Assembly: GCF_001280125.1 (NCBI RefSeq)
Contig: NZ_LGEG01000193.1
Location: 1-64,000 of the forward strand
Direction of reading: 5' to 3'
Source of the DNA: Streptomyces sp. NRRL F-6492
GTDB taxonomy: Bacteria > Actinomycetota > Actinomycetes > Streptomycetales > Streptomycetaceae
Length of the DNA stretch: 64,000 nucleotides
The notes under the pieces were generated by a model. That model had not been told where the DNA came from. It worked only from the letters and a program-made list of their open reading frames with translations, and did not search any database. Positions 33,518 through 41,835 of this stretch are shown here, in pieces. The position numbers were made by a program, and so were the translations under genes. Numbering within the stretch: the first letter of the stretch is position 1; every line of letters begins with the position of its first letter.

Positions 33518-34927
33518 GTGACGACTTTCGACGAACGGACCACGGTGCACGCCTTCCGGGACGACGCCCTGGGGGAACACGACGCGGTGGGGCTCGCCGC
33601 GGCGATCCGGCGGGGCGAGGTGAGCGCCGCCGAGGCGGCCCGGGACGCCGCCGAGCGGGTACGGGCCGTGGAGGGCCGGCTCCACGCGGTCCAGGCGCAC
33701 GCCGAACACCCGCCGCCCGGACCGGGGACGGGCCTCCTCGCCGGAGTGCCGACCTTCGTCAAGGACAACACCGACTACCGGGGACTGCCCACCGGACACG
33801 GCAGCGCCGCCTTCACGCCGGGGCCCGCCCGCCGGCACGCGGCCTTCACCCGGCAGTTCCTCAGCAGCGGCGTCACCGTCCTCGGCAAGACCAGGCTCCC
33901 CGAGTTCGGCTTCAGCCCGTCCACGGAGTACGAAGGCGCCGAGCCCGTCCGCAACCCCTGGGACACCGGCCGTTCGGCGGGCGGCTCCTCGGGCGGCAGC
34001 GCGGCGCTCGTGGCCGCCGGAGCGGTGCCGATCGCGCACGCCAACGACGGCGGCGGCTCCATCCGGATCCCCGCCGCCTGCTGCGGGCTCGTCGGGCTCA
34101 AGCCGAGCCGGGGCCGGGTCGTGCCCAGCGCCCAGGGCCGCCAACTCCCGCTCGACATCGTCTCCGACGGCGTCGTCAGCCGCTCCGTACGGGACTCCGC
34201 CGCCTTCCTCGCGGCCGCCGAGCGGCACTGGCGCAACCCGAAGCTGCCGCCGCTCGGCCTGGTGGAGGGCCCCTCGGAGCGCCGGCTGCGCGTCGGCTTC
34301 CTCCTCGACTCGCCGACCGGCGTCACCTCCGACGCCGCCACCCGGGCCGCCGTCACGGAGACCGTGGCGAGGCTCGAACGGCTCGGCCACACCGTGGAAC
34401 CGGTGGAGATCGCCGTCGACCCCCGCTTCACCGGCGACTTCCTCACCTACTGGGGCTTCCTGTCGTTCCTCCTCGGCACCACCGGCCGCACCCTCGGCGC
34501 CGACTTCGACCGCCGCCGCATGGACGGCCTCAGCCGGGGCCTGCGCGCGACGTACCTGGAGAACTGGCGGAGCACCCCGGGCGTCCTGCGGAGGCTGAAG
34601 CGCACGAAGGAGGCGTACGCGGCGGCGTTCCGCGGCCTCGACCTCGTCCTCTCTCCCGTCCTGGCCCATCCCGCGCCCCGGCTCGGCCACCTCGCCCCGG
34701 ACGTCCCGTACCCGACGCTGATCGAGCGGATCCTCGCGTACGTCGCGTTCACGCCGATCGACAACGTGGTGGGCACGCCGTCGCTCTCCCTGCCCGTGGG
34801 CGCCACGGAGGACGGGCTGCCCGTCGGGGTCATGTTCGCGGGGCGTCCGGGCGCCGAACGGACCCTCCTGGAGCTCGCGTTCGAGCTGGAGGCGGACCGT
34901 CCCTTCCGGCGCGTCCAGGACCTCTGA
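33518..34927 (+). CDS. Amidase-signature family hydrolase
   Basis: The 469-aa protein has the Ser-cisSer-Lys triad of amidase-signature enzymes: the lysine in FVKDNTDYRG (near residue 82), the cis-serine in GGSSGGSAALVAAG (near 157), and the nucleophile in NDGGGSIRIPA (near 180). Such enzymes hydrolyse carboxamides; this substrate is unknown. The closing stretch TPIDNVVGTPSLSLPVG is typical of the family. It starts at GTG 33518 with only a weak G-rich ribosome site. No NRPS or transport logic requires an amidase here, so it may be an unrelated neighbour, although siderophore-peptide hydrolysis cannot be excluded. It converges with the glycosylase gene after a 21-bp gap. Confidence 0.85.
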   Translation: MTTFDERTTVHAFRDDALGEHDAVGLAAAIRRGEVSAAEAARDAAERVRAVEGRLHAVQAHAEHPPPGPGTGLLAGVPTFVKDNTDYRGLPTGHGSAAFTPGPARRHAAFTRQFLSSGVTVLGKTRLPEFGFSPSTEYEGAEPVRNPWDTGRSAGGSSGGSAALVAAGAVPIAHANDGGGSIRIPAACCGLVGLKPSRGRVVPSAQGRQLPLDIVSDGVVSRSVRDSAAFLAAAERHWRNPKLPPLGLVEGPSERRLRVGFLLDSPTGVTSDAATRAAVTETVARLERLGHTVEPVEIAVDPRFTGDFLTYWGFLSFLLGTTGRTLGADFDRRRMDGLSRGLRATYLENWRSTPGVLRRLKRTKEAYAAAFRGLDLVLSPVLAHPAPRLGHLAPDVPYPTLIERILAYVAFTPIDNVVGTPSLSLPVGATEDGLPVGVMFAGRPGAERTLLELAFELEADRPFRRVQDL

Positions 34928-34948
34928 GCCCGGGCCCTCGGGGTCCGG

Positions 34949-35707
34949 TCACCCCGCCACGGGGAGGCCGGCCGCGCGGGCGGCCTCCGCGAGCACCTCG
35001 CGCAGCATCTCCCGCGTGAGCCGGCCGGTGAACACGTTGCGCTGGCTCACGTGATAGCTGCCGAACACCGTGAGCGCCGGGTCCCCGGGAGCCGCCGGCG
35101 CCAGGACCGCCCGCACGCCGTGCCCGAACCTCGGGCGCGGCCGGGGCACGAGCCAGCCGGCCTCCGCCAGGGCGGGCAGCGCGGCCTGCCAGCCGAAGCC
35201 GCCCAGGACGACGACGGACCGCAGCGTCGGGCGCAGCAGCCGCGCCTCGCGGGCCAGCCAGGGGCGGCAGGCGTCCCGCTCGCCGGGCGTGGGGCGGTTG
35301 TCGGGCGGGGCGCAGTGCACCGGGGCCGTGACCCTGACCCCGTACAGTTCGAGCCCGTCGCCGGGGCCCGTGACCGTCTCCCGCGAGGCCAGGCCGAGTT
35401 CGTACAGCGTCGCGTACAGCAGGTCGCCGGCCCGGTCGCCGGTGAACATCCGGCCCGTCCGGTTCCCGCCGTGCGCCGCCGGTGCCAGGCCGCTGATCAG
35501 CAGGGAGGCGTCCGGGGGACCGAACCCCGGCACCGGGCGCCCCCAGTACTCCTGGCCCCGGAAGGCGGCGCGCCCCACGCGGGCGGTCTCCTCCCGCCAC
35601 GCCACCAGGCGCGGGCAGGCCCGGCACCGCACGAGCCGCGCGTCGAGGCCGGCGGGGGTGCGCGCCCGGGCGGCGGACCGTACGGGATAGTCCTCGGCAG
35701 TGCACAC
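34949..35707 (-). CDS. Uracil-DNA glycosylase, family-5-like (iron-sulfur type)
   Basis: The 252-aa protein matches the [4Fe-4S]-type uracil-DNA glycosylases. VRCRACPRLVAWRE supplies the first cysteine pair, followed by QEYWGRPVPGFG, the active-site block SGLAPAAHGGNRTGRMFTGD near residues 72-90, the APVHCAPPDNRPTP segment with a third cysteine, and GSYHVSQRNVFTGRLT near residue 217. It should excise uracil or related lesions from DNA. There is no link to siderophore biosynthesis other than use of an iron-sulfur cluster. The GTG at 35707 is the longest reasonable start; GGAG lies about 10 bases upstream. Confidence 0.87.
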   Translation of the reverse strand: MCTAEDYPVRSAARARTPAGLDARLVRCRACPRLVAWREETARVGRAAFRGQEYWGRPVPGFGPPDASLLISGLAPAAHGGNRTGRMFTGDRAGDLLYATLYELGLASRETVTGPGDGLELYGVRVTAPVHCAPPDNRPTPGERDACRPWLAREARLLRPTLRSVVVLGGFGWQAALPALAEAGWLVPRPRPRFGHGVRAVLAPAAPGDPALTVFGSYHVSQRNVFTGRLTREMLREVLAEAARAAGLPVAG

Positions 35708-35835
35708 GGTCGATCCGCTCCGTCCGGAAGGGGGAAGTCCTCTCCGACCCCCCTACCCGCCGTGCGCCGATGGCCGACGGATTGGCGAATTCTCCTCTTG
35801 CCCGCGCAGACGCAACCCCCCGTTTCGCCTAACAC

Positions 35836-35854
35836 TTAGGTTAGGCTAACCTAC
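35836..35854. promoter_or_regulatory. Near-consensus iron box before the second uptake operon
   Basis: TTAGGTTAGGCTAACCTAC differs from the perfect palindrome only at the last base. It ends four bases before the GTG at 35859, so the operator may overlap the transcription start itself. Confidence 0.92.
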
Positions 35855-35858
35855 GGCT

Positions 35859-36719
35859 GTGCGAGCTGGAGAAGAGAGATCCGCGGCCGGCGGTACCCGC
35901 GGCCATGAACTGGCGGCCACGGGAGTCACCGTGGCCTACGAGGGCGTCGACGTCGTCCACGACGCGGCGCTGACGCTGCGGCCCGGCGAGGTCACCGTCC
36001 TCGTCGGACCGAACGGCAGCGGCAAGTCGACGCTCCTGCGGACGATCTCGCGGCTCCAGCGGCCCCGGGCCGCCACGCTCGTCATCGACGGCGACACCGA
36101 CGGCCTCGCGCTGTCCCCCCGCGACTTCTCGCGCCACGTCGCCCTCCTCACCCAGGGGCGCCCCACACCCGGCGGCCTGACCGTACGGGACGTGGTCGAG
36201 TTCGGCCGCTACCCCTACCGGGGCCGCTGGGGGAAGGCCGACCCGGACGGCCGCGCCGCCGTGGACCGCGCCCTCGCCCTGACCGGCGTCGCCGAGTTCG
36301 CCGACCGGGGCGCCGAGCACCTCTCCGGCGGACAGCTCCAGCGCGTCTGGCTCGCGGGCTGCCTCGCCCAGGAGACCGGCGTCCTGCTCCTGGACGAGCC
36401 CACCACCTACCTCGACCTGCGCTACCAGGTCGAACTCCTGGACCTCGTCCGCGACCTGGCGGACGACCACGGCATCGCCGTCGGAGCCGTCCTGCACGAC
36501 CTCGACCAGGCGGCCGCCGTCGCCGACCGGGTCGTGCTCCTCAGCACCGGACGGGTCGTCGCCGACGGCTCCCCGCAGGACGTCCTGACGGCGGAGCGGC
36601 TGACCGACACGTACGGCATCCGCATCGAAGTCGACACCGACCCCCTGACCGGCCGGCTGCGCACCCGCGCCATCGGCCGGCACCACACGCGAAGCGAAAG
36701 GCTCACCACTCCCTCATGA
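35859..36719 (+). CDS. Ferric-siderophore ABC transporter ATPase (system B)
   Basis: The 286-aa FecE-type ATPase has Walker A GPNGSGKST, signature LSGGQLQRVWLA, Walker B LLLDEPTTYLDL, and switch motif VLHDLDQA. It should energise the fused permease encoded two genes downstream. The GTG at 35859 lies four bases after the iron box with no ribosome site, which suggests a leaderless transcript. Alternatively translation begins at the GTG in TGVTVAYEG near 35931, which still leaves a complete domain. The stop overlaps the start of the binding-protein gene (ATGA). Confidence 0.9.
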   Translation: MRAGEERSAAGGTRGHELAATGVTVAYEGVDVVHDAALTLRPGEVTVLVGPNGSGKSTLLRTISRLQRPRAATLVIDGDTDGLALSPRDFSRHVALLTQGRPTPGGLTVRDVVEFGRYPYRGRWGKADPDGRAAVDRALALTGVAEFADRGAEHLSGGQLQRVWLAGCLAQETGVLLLDEPTTYLDLRYQVELLDLVRDLADDHGIAVGAVLHDLDQAAAVADRVVLLSTGRVVADGSPQDVLTAERLTDTYGIRIEVDTDPLTGRLRTRAIGRHHTRSERLTTPS

Positions 36720-37696
36720 GACGCCTCCTCCTCACCGCGGCCGGCGCCGCCGCCGCCGCCCTCGCCCTGACCGCCTGCGGCACCACCGAGCCCGCCGCGG
36801 ACAAGAAGGCGGAGAAGACCGCCGAGCGCATCACCCTCACCGACTCCGCCGGCACGAAGGTCGTCCTCGACGGCCCGGCCAAGAAGGTCGTCGGCACCGA
36901 GTGGAACGTCGTCGAGAGCCTCGTCTCCCTCGGCGTCGACCCCGTCGGCGTCGCGGACGTCAAGGGCTACAAGGCCTGGGACTCCGCCGTCCCGCTGAAG
37001 AACGACGCCAAGGACATCGGCACCCGCGGCGAGCCGAGCGTGGAGACCGTCGCGGCCCTCTCGCCCGACCTCATCGTCGCCACCAGCGACCTGAAGCCGG
37101 CCGTCGTGAAGCAGCTGCGCAAGGTGGCGCCCGTCCTGGAGCTCACGTCCGCCGACGGGGCCGACCCGATCGGGCGGATGACGAAGAACCTCGACCTCAT
37201 CGCGCAGGCCACCGGCACCACCGCCAAGGCCGACCAGCTCAAGAAGGACTTCGACGCCAAGGCCGAGGACGGCAGGAAGAAGCTCGCCGCCGCCGGTCTC
37301 ACCGGCGCGAAGTACGCCTTCGCCGACGGCTACGTCAACGCCAACCAGGTCTCCCTCCGGGCGTACACCGGCGGCTCGCTCATCGGCGCCGTCAACGAGA
37401 AGCTCGGCCTGAAGAACGCCTGGACCGTCCAGGGCGACCCGGCCTACGGCCTCGGCGCCACCGACGTCGAGGGCCTCACCAAGATCGGCGACGTCCACTT
37501 CGCCTACATCGGCAACGACGAGGACCCCACCAGCAACCCCTTCACCGGCGTCCTCACCAAGGACAAGGTCTGGACCTCCCTGCCGTTCGTCAAGAAGGGC
37601 AACGTCCACCGCCTGCCCGACGGCATCTGGATGTTCGGCGGGCCGGAGTCGATGAACAAGTACATCGACTCCGTCGTCACGGAGCTGACGAAGTAA
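36716..37696 (+). CDS. Siderophore-binding lipoprotein (system B, FhuD/CeuE-like)
   Basis: The 326-aa class III binding protein has a short Ala-rich signal peptide ending in lipobox LTAC, a Lys/Glu-rich linker, then ITLTDSAGTKVVLDGPAKKVVGTEWNVVESLVSLGVDPVGV, the standard N-lobe opening, and AALSPDLIVATSDLKPAVVKQL. It is expected to capture a ferric siderophore at the outer membrane surface for the fused permease that follows after five bases. Its start overlaps the ATPase stop. The ligand is not readable from sequence. Confidence 0.9.
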   Translation: MRRLLLTAAGAAAAALALTACGTTEPAADKKAEKTAERITLTDSAGTKVVLDGPAKKVVGTEWNVVESLVSLGVDPVGVADVKGYKAWDSAVPLKNDAKDIGTRGEPSVETVAALSPDLIVATSDLKPAVVKQLRKVAPVLELTSADGADPIGRMTKNLDLIAQATGTTAKADQLKKDFDAKAEDGRKKLAAAGLTGAKYAFADGYVNANQVSLRAYTGGSLIGAVNEKLGLKNAWTVQGDPAYGLGATDVEGLTKIGDVHFAYIGNDEDPTSNPFTGVLTKDKVWTSLPFVKKGNVHRLPDGIWMFGGPESMNKYIDSVVTELTK

Positions 37697-37700
37697 CACC

Positions 37701-39767
37701 ATGGCCGTCACCGCAACCACACCCTCCACCCGTCCGACGACGGTCGCGTCCCGGAGGGGCGCGGCCGCGGTGACGGCCGCACTGGTCCTCCTCGTCACGG
37801 GCCTCGCCCTCGTCGACATCACCCAGGGCACGGCCGCCGTCGGCGCCGCCGAGGTCTGGAAGGCCCTCACCGGCCGGGCCGACCCCGCCGACGCGTCCGT
37901 CGTCGCCGCCTCCCGGCTGCCCAGGGCGGTCGCGGGGCTCCTCGTCGGCGCCGCCCTCGGCATGGCGGGCTCCGCCCTCCAGGCCGTCAGCCGCAACGTC
38001 ATCGCCTCGCCGGACACCCTCGCGGTCAACGCCGGCTCCTACCTGGCCCTCGGCCTCGCCGCCGTCACCGGCCTCTCGCTGCCGCTCTTCGCCGCCTCCG
38101 GGATCGCCTTCGCCGGCGGCCTGGCCGCGGCCGGCGTCGTCCTCGGCCTCTCCGGCCTCGGCGCCGGCACCGTCCGGCTCGTCCTCGCCGGCAGCGCCCT
38201 CACCCTCGGCCTCACCGCCGTCACCGACGGACTGCTCCTGCTCTTCCCGAGGGAGACGGAGGGCCTCTACCAGTGGAACCAGGGGAGCATCGCCCAGAGC
38301 GGCTTCGACGGCGTCCTGCAGATGGCGCCCTTCGTCCTCGCCGCCCTCGCCGGACTGCTCCTGCTCGCCCGCCGGGTCGACGCCCTGGCCCTCGGCGACG
38401 ACGCGGCCCGCGGCCTCGGCGTCCCCGTCCGCTCCACCCGGGTCACGGCCGTCGTCCTCGCCGCGCTCCTCTCGGCGGCCGCGGTCACGCTCGCCGGGCC
38501 GATCGGCTTCGTCGGCCTGTGCGCCCCCGCGCTCGTCCGTGCCCTGGCGCGCCGGGCCCAGCGGCTCCACCGCTCCCGCGCGGGCCTGCCGGTCGCGGGC
38601 CTCACCGGCGCCGCCCTCGTCCTCGGCTCGGACGTGCTGCTGCGCGCCGTCGTCCCCGCGGACGTCGCCGTCGCCGTGCCGACCGGCGTCGTCACCAGCC
38701 TCGTCGGCGCCGTCTTCCTGATCGTCATGGCCACCCGGGTCAAGGACACCGCCGGCCCCGCGCCGGTCGACAGGCTGCGCATCAGGAGCCGCACCGCCTT
38801 CCTCGTCACCACCGGCGTGCTCGTCGCCCTGGTCGTCGGCGTGGTCGTCGCGGGCGTGCTGCTCGGCGACTCCAAGCTGCTCCTGGGCGACGTCGTGAAC
38901 TGGGCCCAGGGCCGGGCGGGCCGGACCGTCTCCTTCGTGCTCGACACCCGGGTGCCCCGGGTCCTCTCGGCGCTCCTCGCGGGCGCGGCCCTCGCCCTGG
39001 CCGGCACGCTCGTCCAGGCCGTGACCCGCAACCCGCTCGCGGAGCCCGGCATCCTCGGCGTCTCGCACGGCGCCGCGCTCGGCGCCGTCCTCCTCGTCAC
39101 CACGGTGCCGCTGGCCGGTTCGTGGAGCATGGCCGGCGCCGCGTTCGCGGGCGCCGCCGTCAGCTCCGTCCTGGTCTTCGGCCTCGCCGCGCGCGGCGGG
39201 TTCCAGCAGAACCGGCTCGTCCTCGTCGGCTTCGGCACGGCCACCGCGAGCGCCGCCCTGATCAGCCTGCTCATCGTCCTCACGGACCCGTTCAACGCCA
39301 CGAAGGCGCTCACCTGGCTGTCGGGCTCCACCTACGGGCGGACCCTGCCCGACGCGGTGCCCCTCGCCCTGGTCCTGACGGCGGGTCTGGTGGTCGCGGT
39401 CCTGCGGCGCGCGGAGCTCGACCTGGTCTCGCTCGACGAGGACACCCCCCGGCTCCTCGGGCTCGACCTCGGCCGCGGGCGCCTGGGCTTCCTGGTGCTG
39501 AGCGTCCTGCTCAGCGCCACCGCCGTAGCCGCCGCCGGCACGATCGGCTTCGTCGGCCTCGTCGCCCCGCACGCCGCCCGCGCCCTGGTGGGCCGCCGGC
39601 ACGTGCGCGTGGTCCCGGTGGCGGTGCTCCTGGGCGCGGCGCTCGTCTGCGCCGCGGACCTGGTGGGCCGGACGGTGATCGCGCCGGCCCAGCTCGGCGC
39701 CGGCCTGATGACGGCCGTCATCGGCACGCCGTACTTCCTCCACCTGCTCGTCCGCAGCCGCCGCTGA
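37701..39767 (+). CDS. Fused double FecCD permease (FhuB-like)
   Basis: The 688-aa protein contains two FecCD permease repeats in one chain, like FhuB of the hydroxamate uptake system. The first half has RLPRAVAGLLVGAALGMAGSALQAVSRN and GPIGFVGLCAPALVR. After a linker near residue 355 (DRLRIRSRTAF), the second half has RVPRVLSALLAGAALALAG, NPLAEPGILGVSHGAALGA and GTIGFVGLVAPHAARALVG. One polypeptide therefore supplies the whole membrane channel. It follows the binding-protein gene by four bases without a strong ribosome site, implying coupled translation. A hairpin follows its stop. Confidence 0.92.
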   Translation: MAVTATTPSTRPTTVASRRGAAAVTAALVLLVTGLALVDITQGTAAVGAAEVWKALTGRADPADASVVAASRLPRAVAGLLVGAALGMAGSALQAVSRNVIASPDTLAVNAGSYLALGLAAVTGLSLPLFAASGIAFAGGLAAAGVVLGLSGLGAGTVRLVLAGSALTLGLTAVTDGLLLLFPRETEGLYQWNQGSIAQSGFDGVLQMAPFVLAALAGLLLLARRVDALALGDDAARGLGVPVRSTRVTAVVLAALLSAAAVTLAGPIGFVGLCAPALVRALARRAQRLHRSRAGLPVAGLTGAALVLGSDVLLRAVVPADVAVAVPTGVVTSLVGAVFLIVMATRVKDTAGPAPVDRLRIRSRTAFLVTTGVLVALVVGVVVAGVLLGDSKLLLGDVVNWAQGRAGRTVSFVLDTRVPRVLSALLAGAALALAGTLVQAVTRNPLAEPGILGVSHGAALGAVLLVTTVPLAGSWSMAGAAFAGAAVSSVLVFGLAARGGFQQNRLVLVGFGTATASAALISLLIVLTDPFNATKALTWLSGSTYGRTLPDAVPLALVLTAGLVVAVLRRAELDLVSLDEDTPRLLGLDLGRGRLGFLVLSVLLSATAVAAAGTIGFVGLVAPHAARALVGRRHVRVVPVAVLLGAALVCAADLVGRTVIAPAQLGAGLMTAVIGTPYFLHLLVRSRR

Positions 39768-39785
39768 GGTCCCTCTCCGGTACGG

Positions 39786-39822
39786 ACGGCCGCGCGCACC
39801 TGTCTCAGGGGCGCGCGGCCGT
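39786..39822. terminator. Terminator hairpin between convergent permease and MarR genes
   Basis: A perfect 12-bp stem (39786-39797 with 39811-39822) lies just after the fused permease stop. Its right arm overlaps the last codons of the convergent MarR gene. Confidence 0.75.
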
Positions 39823-40473
39823 TCTCGCTCCCGTCTCCAGATGGGTGTGCACCCGGCGCAGCAGCGAGGAGAGGAGGCGGCGCTCCTCCGCGTCGAGGGG
39901 GGCGAGGACCTCGTCGTCCGCCGAGGCGATGTCCGCGCCGAGTTCGGCCAGGGCGGAGCCGCCCTCGGGGGTCAGGCGCACCACGATCCGGCGCCGGTCC
40001 TCCGGGTCCCGGGCGCAGTCCACGTACCCGGTCTTGACGAGGTCGTTGACGATCCGCACCAGGTCGCTGGCGTTCATGTCGAGCCGCGCGGCGAGGACGG
40101 TCTTCATCTGGGGGCCCAGGTCGGAGAGGAGCGCGAGCACGGTGAGGTGCCAGAGCCGTAATCCCCGTGCGGTCAGCCGGTCCTGGAGCCTGCGCCGCGC
40201 CGCCTTGCCGAGCGCGTACATCAGGTACGAGTTGAGGTCGAGCACGCTGGGCGGCGTCATGCTCAGGGAGGGCGGTCCGGCCGCCGCCGGGCGGTCCGCG
40301 GCCTCGACGGCGGCGGTGCCGGTGGCGGGCGGGACGGTGAGGAGCGTCAGGTCGGCGCCCGCGAGGCCCTTGAGGACCTGCGCCCAGTCGGTCGGCAAGT
40401 TCGATATGCCGACGACGGCGAACCGCGCGCCGTCCGGGTCGTGTGCGGTGCCGGAGAAGACCTGTTGCTCCAT
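39805..40473 (-). CDS. MarR-family regulator with an N-terminal extension
   Basis: The C-terminal ~150 residues are a MarR winged helix: LRLWHLTVLALLSDLGPQMKTVLAARLDMNASDLVRIVNDLVKTGYVDCARDPEDRRRIVVRLTPEGG includes the recognition helix and the DxRRRxV wing. The first ~75 residues (FAVVGISNLPTDWAQVLKGLAGADLTLLTVP) are not part of the usual domain. The start at 40473 is supported by GAGGAACAGCG before the ATG, whereas the internal ATG at 40260, which would give a normal-length MarR, has no ribosome site. An iron box lies 64 bases upstream. It could tune siderophore genes in response to a small ligand; this is inference from its place between uptake and biosynthesis genes. Confidence 0.83.
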   Translation of the reverse strand: MEQQVFSGTAHDPDGARFAVVGISNLPTDWAQVLKGLAGADLTLLTVPPATGTAAVEAADRPAAAGPPSLSMTPPSVLDLNSYLMYALGKAARRRLQDRLTARGLRLWHLTVLALLSDLGPQMKTVLAARLDMNASDLVRIVNDLVKTGYVDCARDPEDRRRIVVRLTPEGGSALAELGADIASADDEVLAPLDAEERRLLSSLLRRVHTHLETGARTAARP

Positions 40474-40536
40474 CGCTGTTCCTCGCTGTCCACGTGCCGT
40501 GCGCGGCGGTCCGGACTCCCGTACGGACCAACGCGG

Positions 40537-40555
40537 TTAGGTTAGGCTAACCTAA
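40537..40555. promoter_or_regulatory. Consensus iron box upstream of the MarR gene
   Basis: TTAGGTTAGGCTAACCTAA is an exact palindromic consensus iron box. The gene it can control is the leftward MarR gene 64 bases away; to its right is the 3' end of the formyltransferase gene. Confidence 0.94.
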
Positions 40556-40570
40556 TTTCACTTCAATGTG

Positions 40571-40604
40571 CCGGCCCGCCCCGGGACCGTCCGGGGCGGG
40601 CCGG
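40571..40604 (-). terminator. Terminator hairpin after the formyltransferase gene
   Basis: A perfect 14-bp stem (40571-40584 with 40591-40604, loop GACCGT) lies 20 bases beyond the formyltransferase stop. It would insulate that transcript from the MarR promoter region. Confidence 0.8.
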
Positions 40605-40623
40605 TGTTCCGGGTGACCGGCCG

Positions 40624-41571
40624 TCAGGGACGGGCGGTCAGATAGCCGCCCATGGAGGTGAAGTACTCCGTGGCGGGCAGTTCCCGGCCGTCCTCGGTCC
40701 GGACGCGGGTGATCGCGAGGCCGTGGTTGCGGCCGGTGCGGGCGTCGGCGCCGGCGACGATCACCACGCCCTCGCCCTCCCGGTAGAAGATCCGTCCGGG
40801 GGTGCCGCCGTAGCGCTCCTCGGAGACGACGGCGGAGACCACTTCGAGGCGCTTGCCCCGGTGGAAGGTGAAGGCGCTGGGGTACGGCGCGGACTGGGCG
40901 CGGACCAGGCGCTCCAGCACCTCGGCCGGCCAGGTCCAGTCGATCCGGATGTCCTCCTCGGCCCGCTTGTGGAAGAAGGTGGCCAGCGACCGGTCCTGCG
41001 GGGTGAACTCCGTCCGCCCCGAGGCGATCAGGTCGAGCGCGCCGACGGTGACCGGGGCGATGAGGTCGACGGTCTTGTGGAAGAGGTCGGTGGCCGTGTC
41101 CTTCGGCCCGACCGCGACCGCCCGCTGGAGGACGATGTCGCCGGCGTCGAGCACCTCGTCCATCAGGTGGGCGGTGACGCCGACTTCGGGCTCGTCGTTG
41201 AGGAGGGCCCAGATCAGGGGGGAGAATCCGGCGTACTTGGGGAGGAGCGAGTCGTGGACGTTCAGCGTGCCGTGCCGGGGGAGCGTGTAGACGCGCGGCG
41301 GGATCCAGGTGCGCCAGTTGTTGGCGACGATGATGTCCGGGTCGGCCTCCTTGAGGAGCTGGAACAGCTCCTCGTCGTCGGGCCGGTTGCGGATGACCAC
41401 GGGCACGCCGTGCGCCTCGGCCAGATCGGCGACGGAGTCGCTCCAGATCTTCTCGTAGGCGTGCTCGCTCTTCGGGTGGGTCACCACCGTCACGACGTCG
41501 TGCTCGGAGTCCAGGAGCGCCTGCAGGGTGCGATGGCCCCAGGTCTGATAGCCGAACATGACGACCCGCAT
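40624..41571 (-). CDS. N5-hydroxyornithine formyltransferase (CchA-like)
   Basis: The ~315-aa protein belongs to the 10-formyltetrahydrofolate-dependent formyltransferase family (methionyl-tRNA formyltransferase-like). Catalytic elements are visible: IIVANNWRTW, NVHDSLLPKYAGFSPL (the HxSLLPKY/FxG motif) and HLMDEVLDAGDIV with the catalytic aspartate. Beside an ornithine N-hydroxylase and a siderophore NRPS, the likely reaction is formylation of N5-hydroxy-L-ornithine to N5-formyl-N5-hydroxyornithine, as CchA does for coelichelin. The ATG at 41571 is chosen because GAGGAGG lies nine bases upstream; a TTG six bases earlier would be too close to that site. A degenerate iron box is 42 bases upstream, and the hydroxylase gene is divergent. 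Confidence 0.9.
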   Translation of the reverse strand: MRVVMFGYQTWGHRTLQALLDSEHDVVTVVTHPKSEHAYEKIWSDSVADLAEAHGVPVVIRNRPDDEELFQLLKEADPDIIVANNWRTWIPPRVYTLPRHGTLNVHDSLLPKYAGFSPLIWALLNDEPEVGVTAHLMDEVLDAGDIVLQRAVAVGPKDTATDLFHKTVDLIAPVTVGALDLIASGRTEFTPQDRSLATFFHKRAEEDIRIDWTWPAEVLERLVRAQSAPYPSAFTFHRGKRLEVVSAVVSEERYGGTPGRIFYREGEGVVIVAGADARTGRNHGLAITRVRTEDGRELPATEYFTSMGGYLTARP

Positions 41572-41612
41572 GGGCAAGTTCCTCCTCGGGAGAGCGGTGG
41601 ATCACTCGCAAG

Positions 41613-41631
41613 TAAAGCAAGGCTAACCTAA
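41613..41631. promoter_or_regulatory. Degenerate iron box upstream of the formyltransferase
   Basis: TAAAGCAAGGCTAACCTAA has a perfect right half (CTAACCTAA) and a degenerate left half. It lies 42 bases from the formyltransferase ATG. A second box (41716) faces the divergent hydroxylase gene. Confidence 0.72.
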
Positions 41632-41715
41632 GGATGCAACGCCGCGAATTTACTGGCCAGTTGGCTGGCCCGGCGTGGCCGGTGTCCGTTTCGTCCCGTC
41701 GACAGTGCGACCAGA

Positions 41716-41734
41716 TCAGGTTAGCTTTACCTAA
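41716..41734. promoter_or_regulatory. Iron box upstream of the ornithine hydroxylase
   Basis: TCAGGTTAGCTTTACCTAA is an imperfect iron box about 100 bases upstream of the monooxygenase ATG. Together with the box at 41613 it makes this ~264-bp divergent region a double-operator promoter. Confidence 0.8.
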
Positions 41735-41835
41735 GTTCGGTCGGCGGCGCCGTGGTGCCGTCGTGCCCGGACTCCGCCGTTCCCCACGCCTGACAGCACG
41801 CCTGACAGGCGGCTGTCCCGCACGATGGGAGTGAC

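Noticed and set aside
41571-41577. TTG at 41577 as the formyltransferase start
   Set aside because: It lies only three bases after GAGGAGG, whereas the ATG at 41571 has normal spacing.
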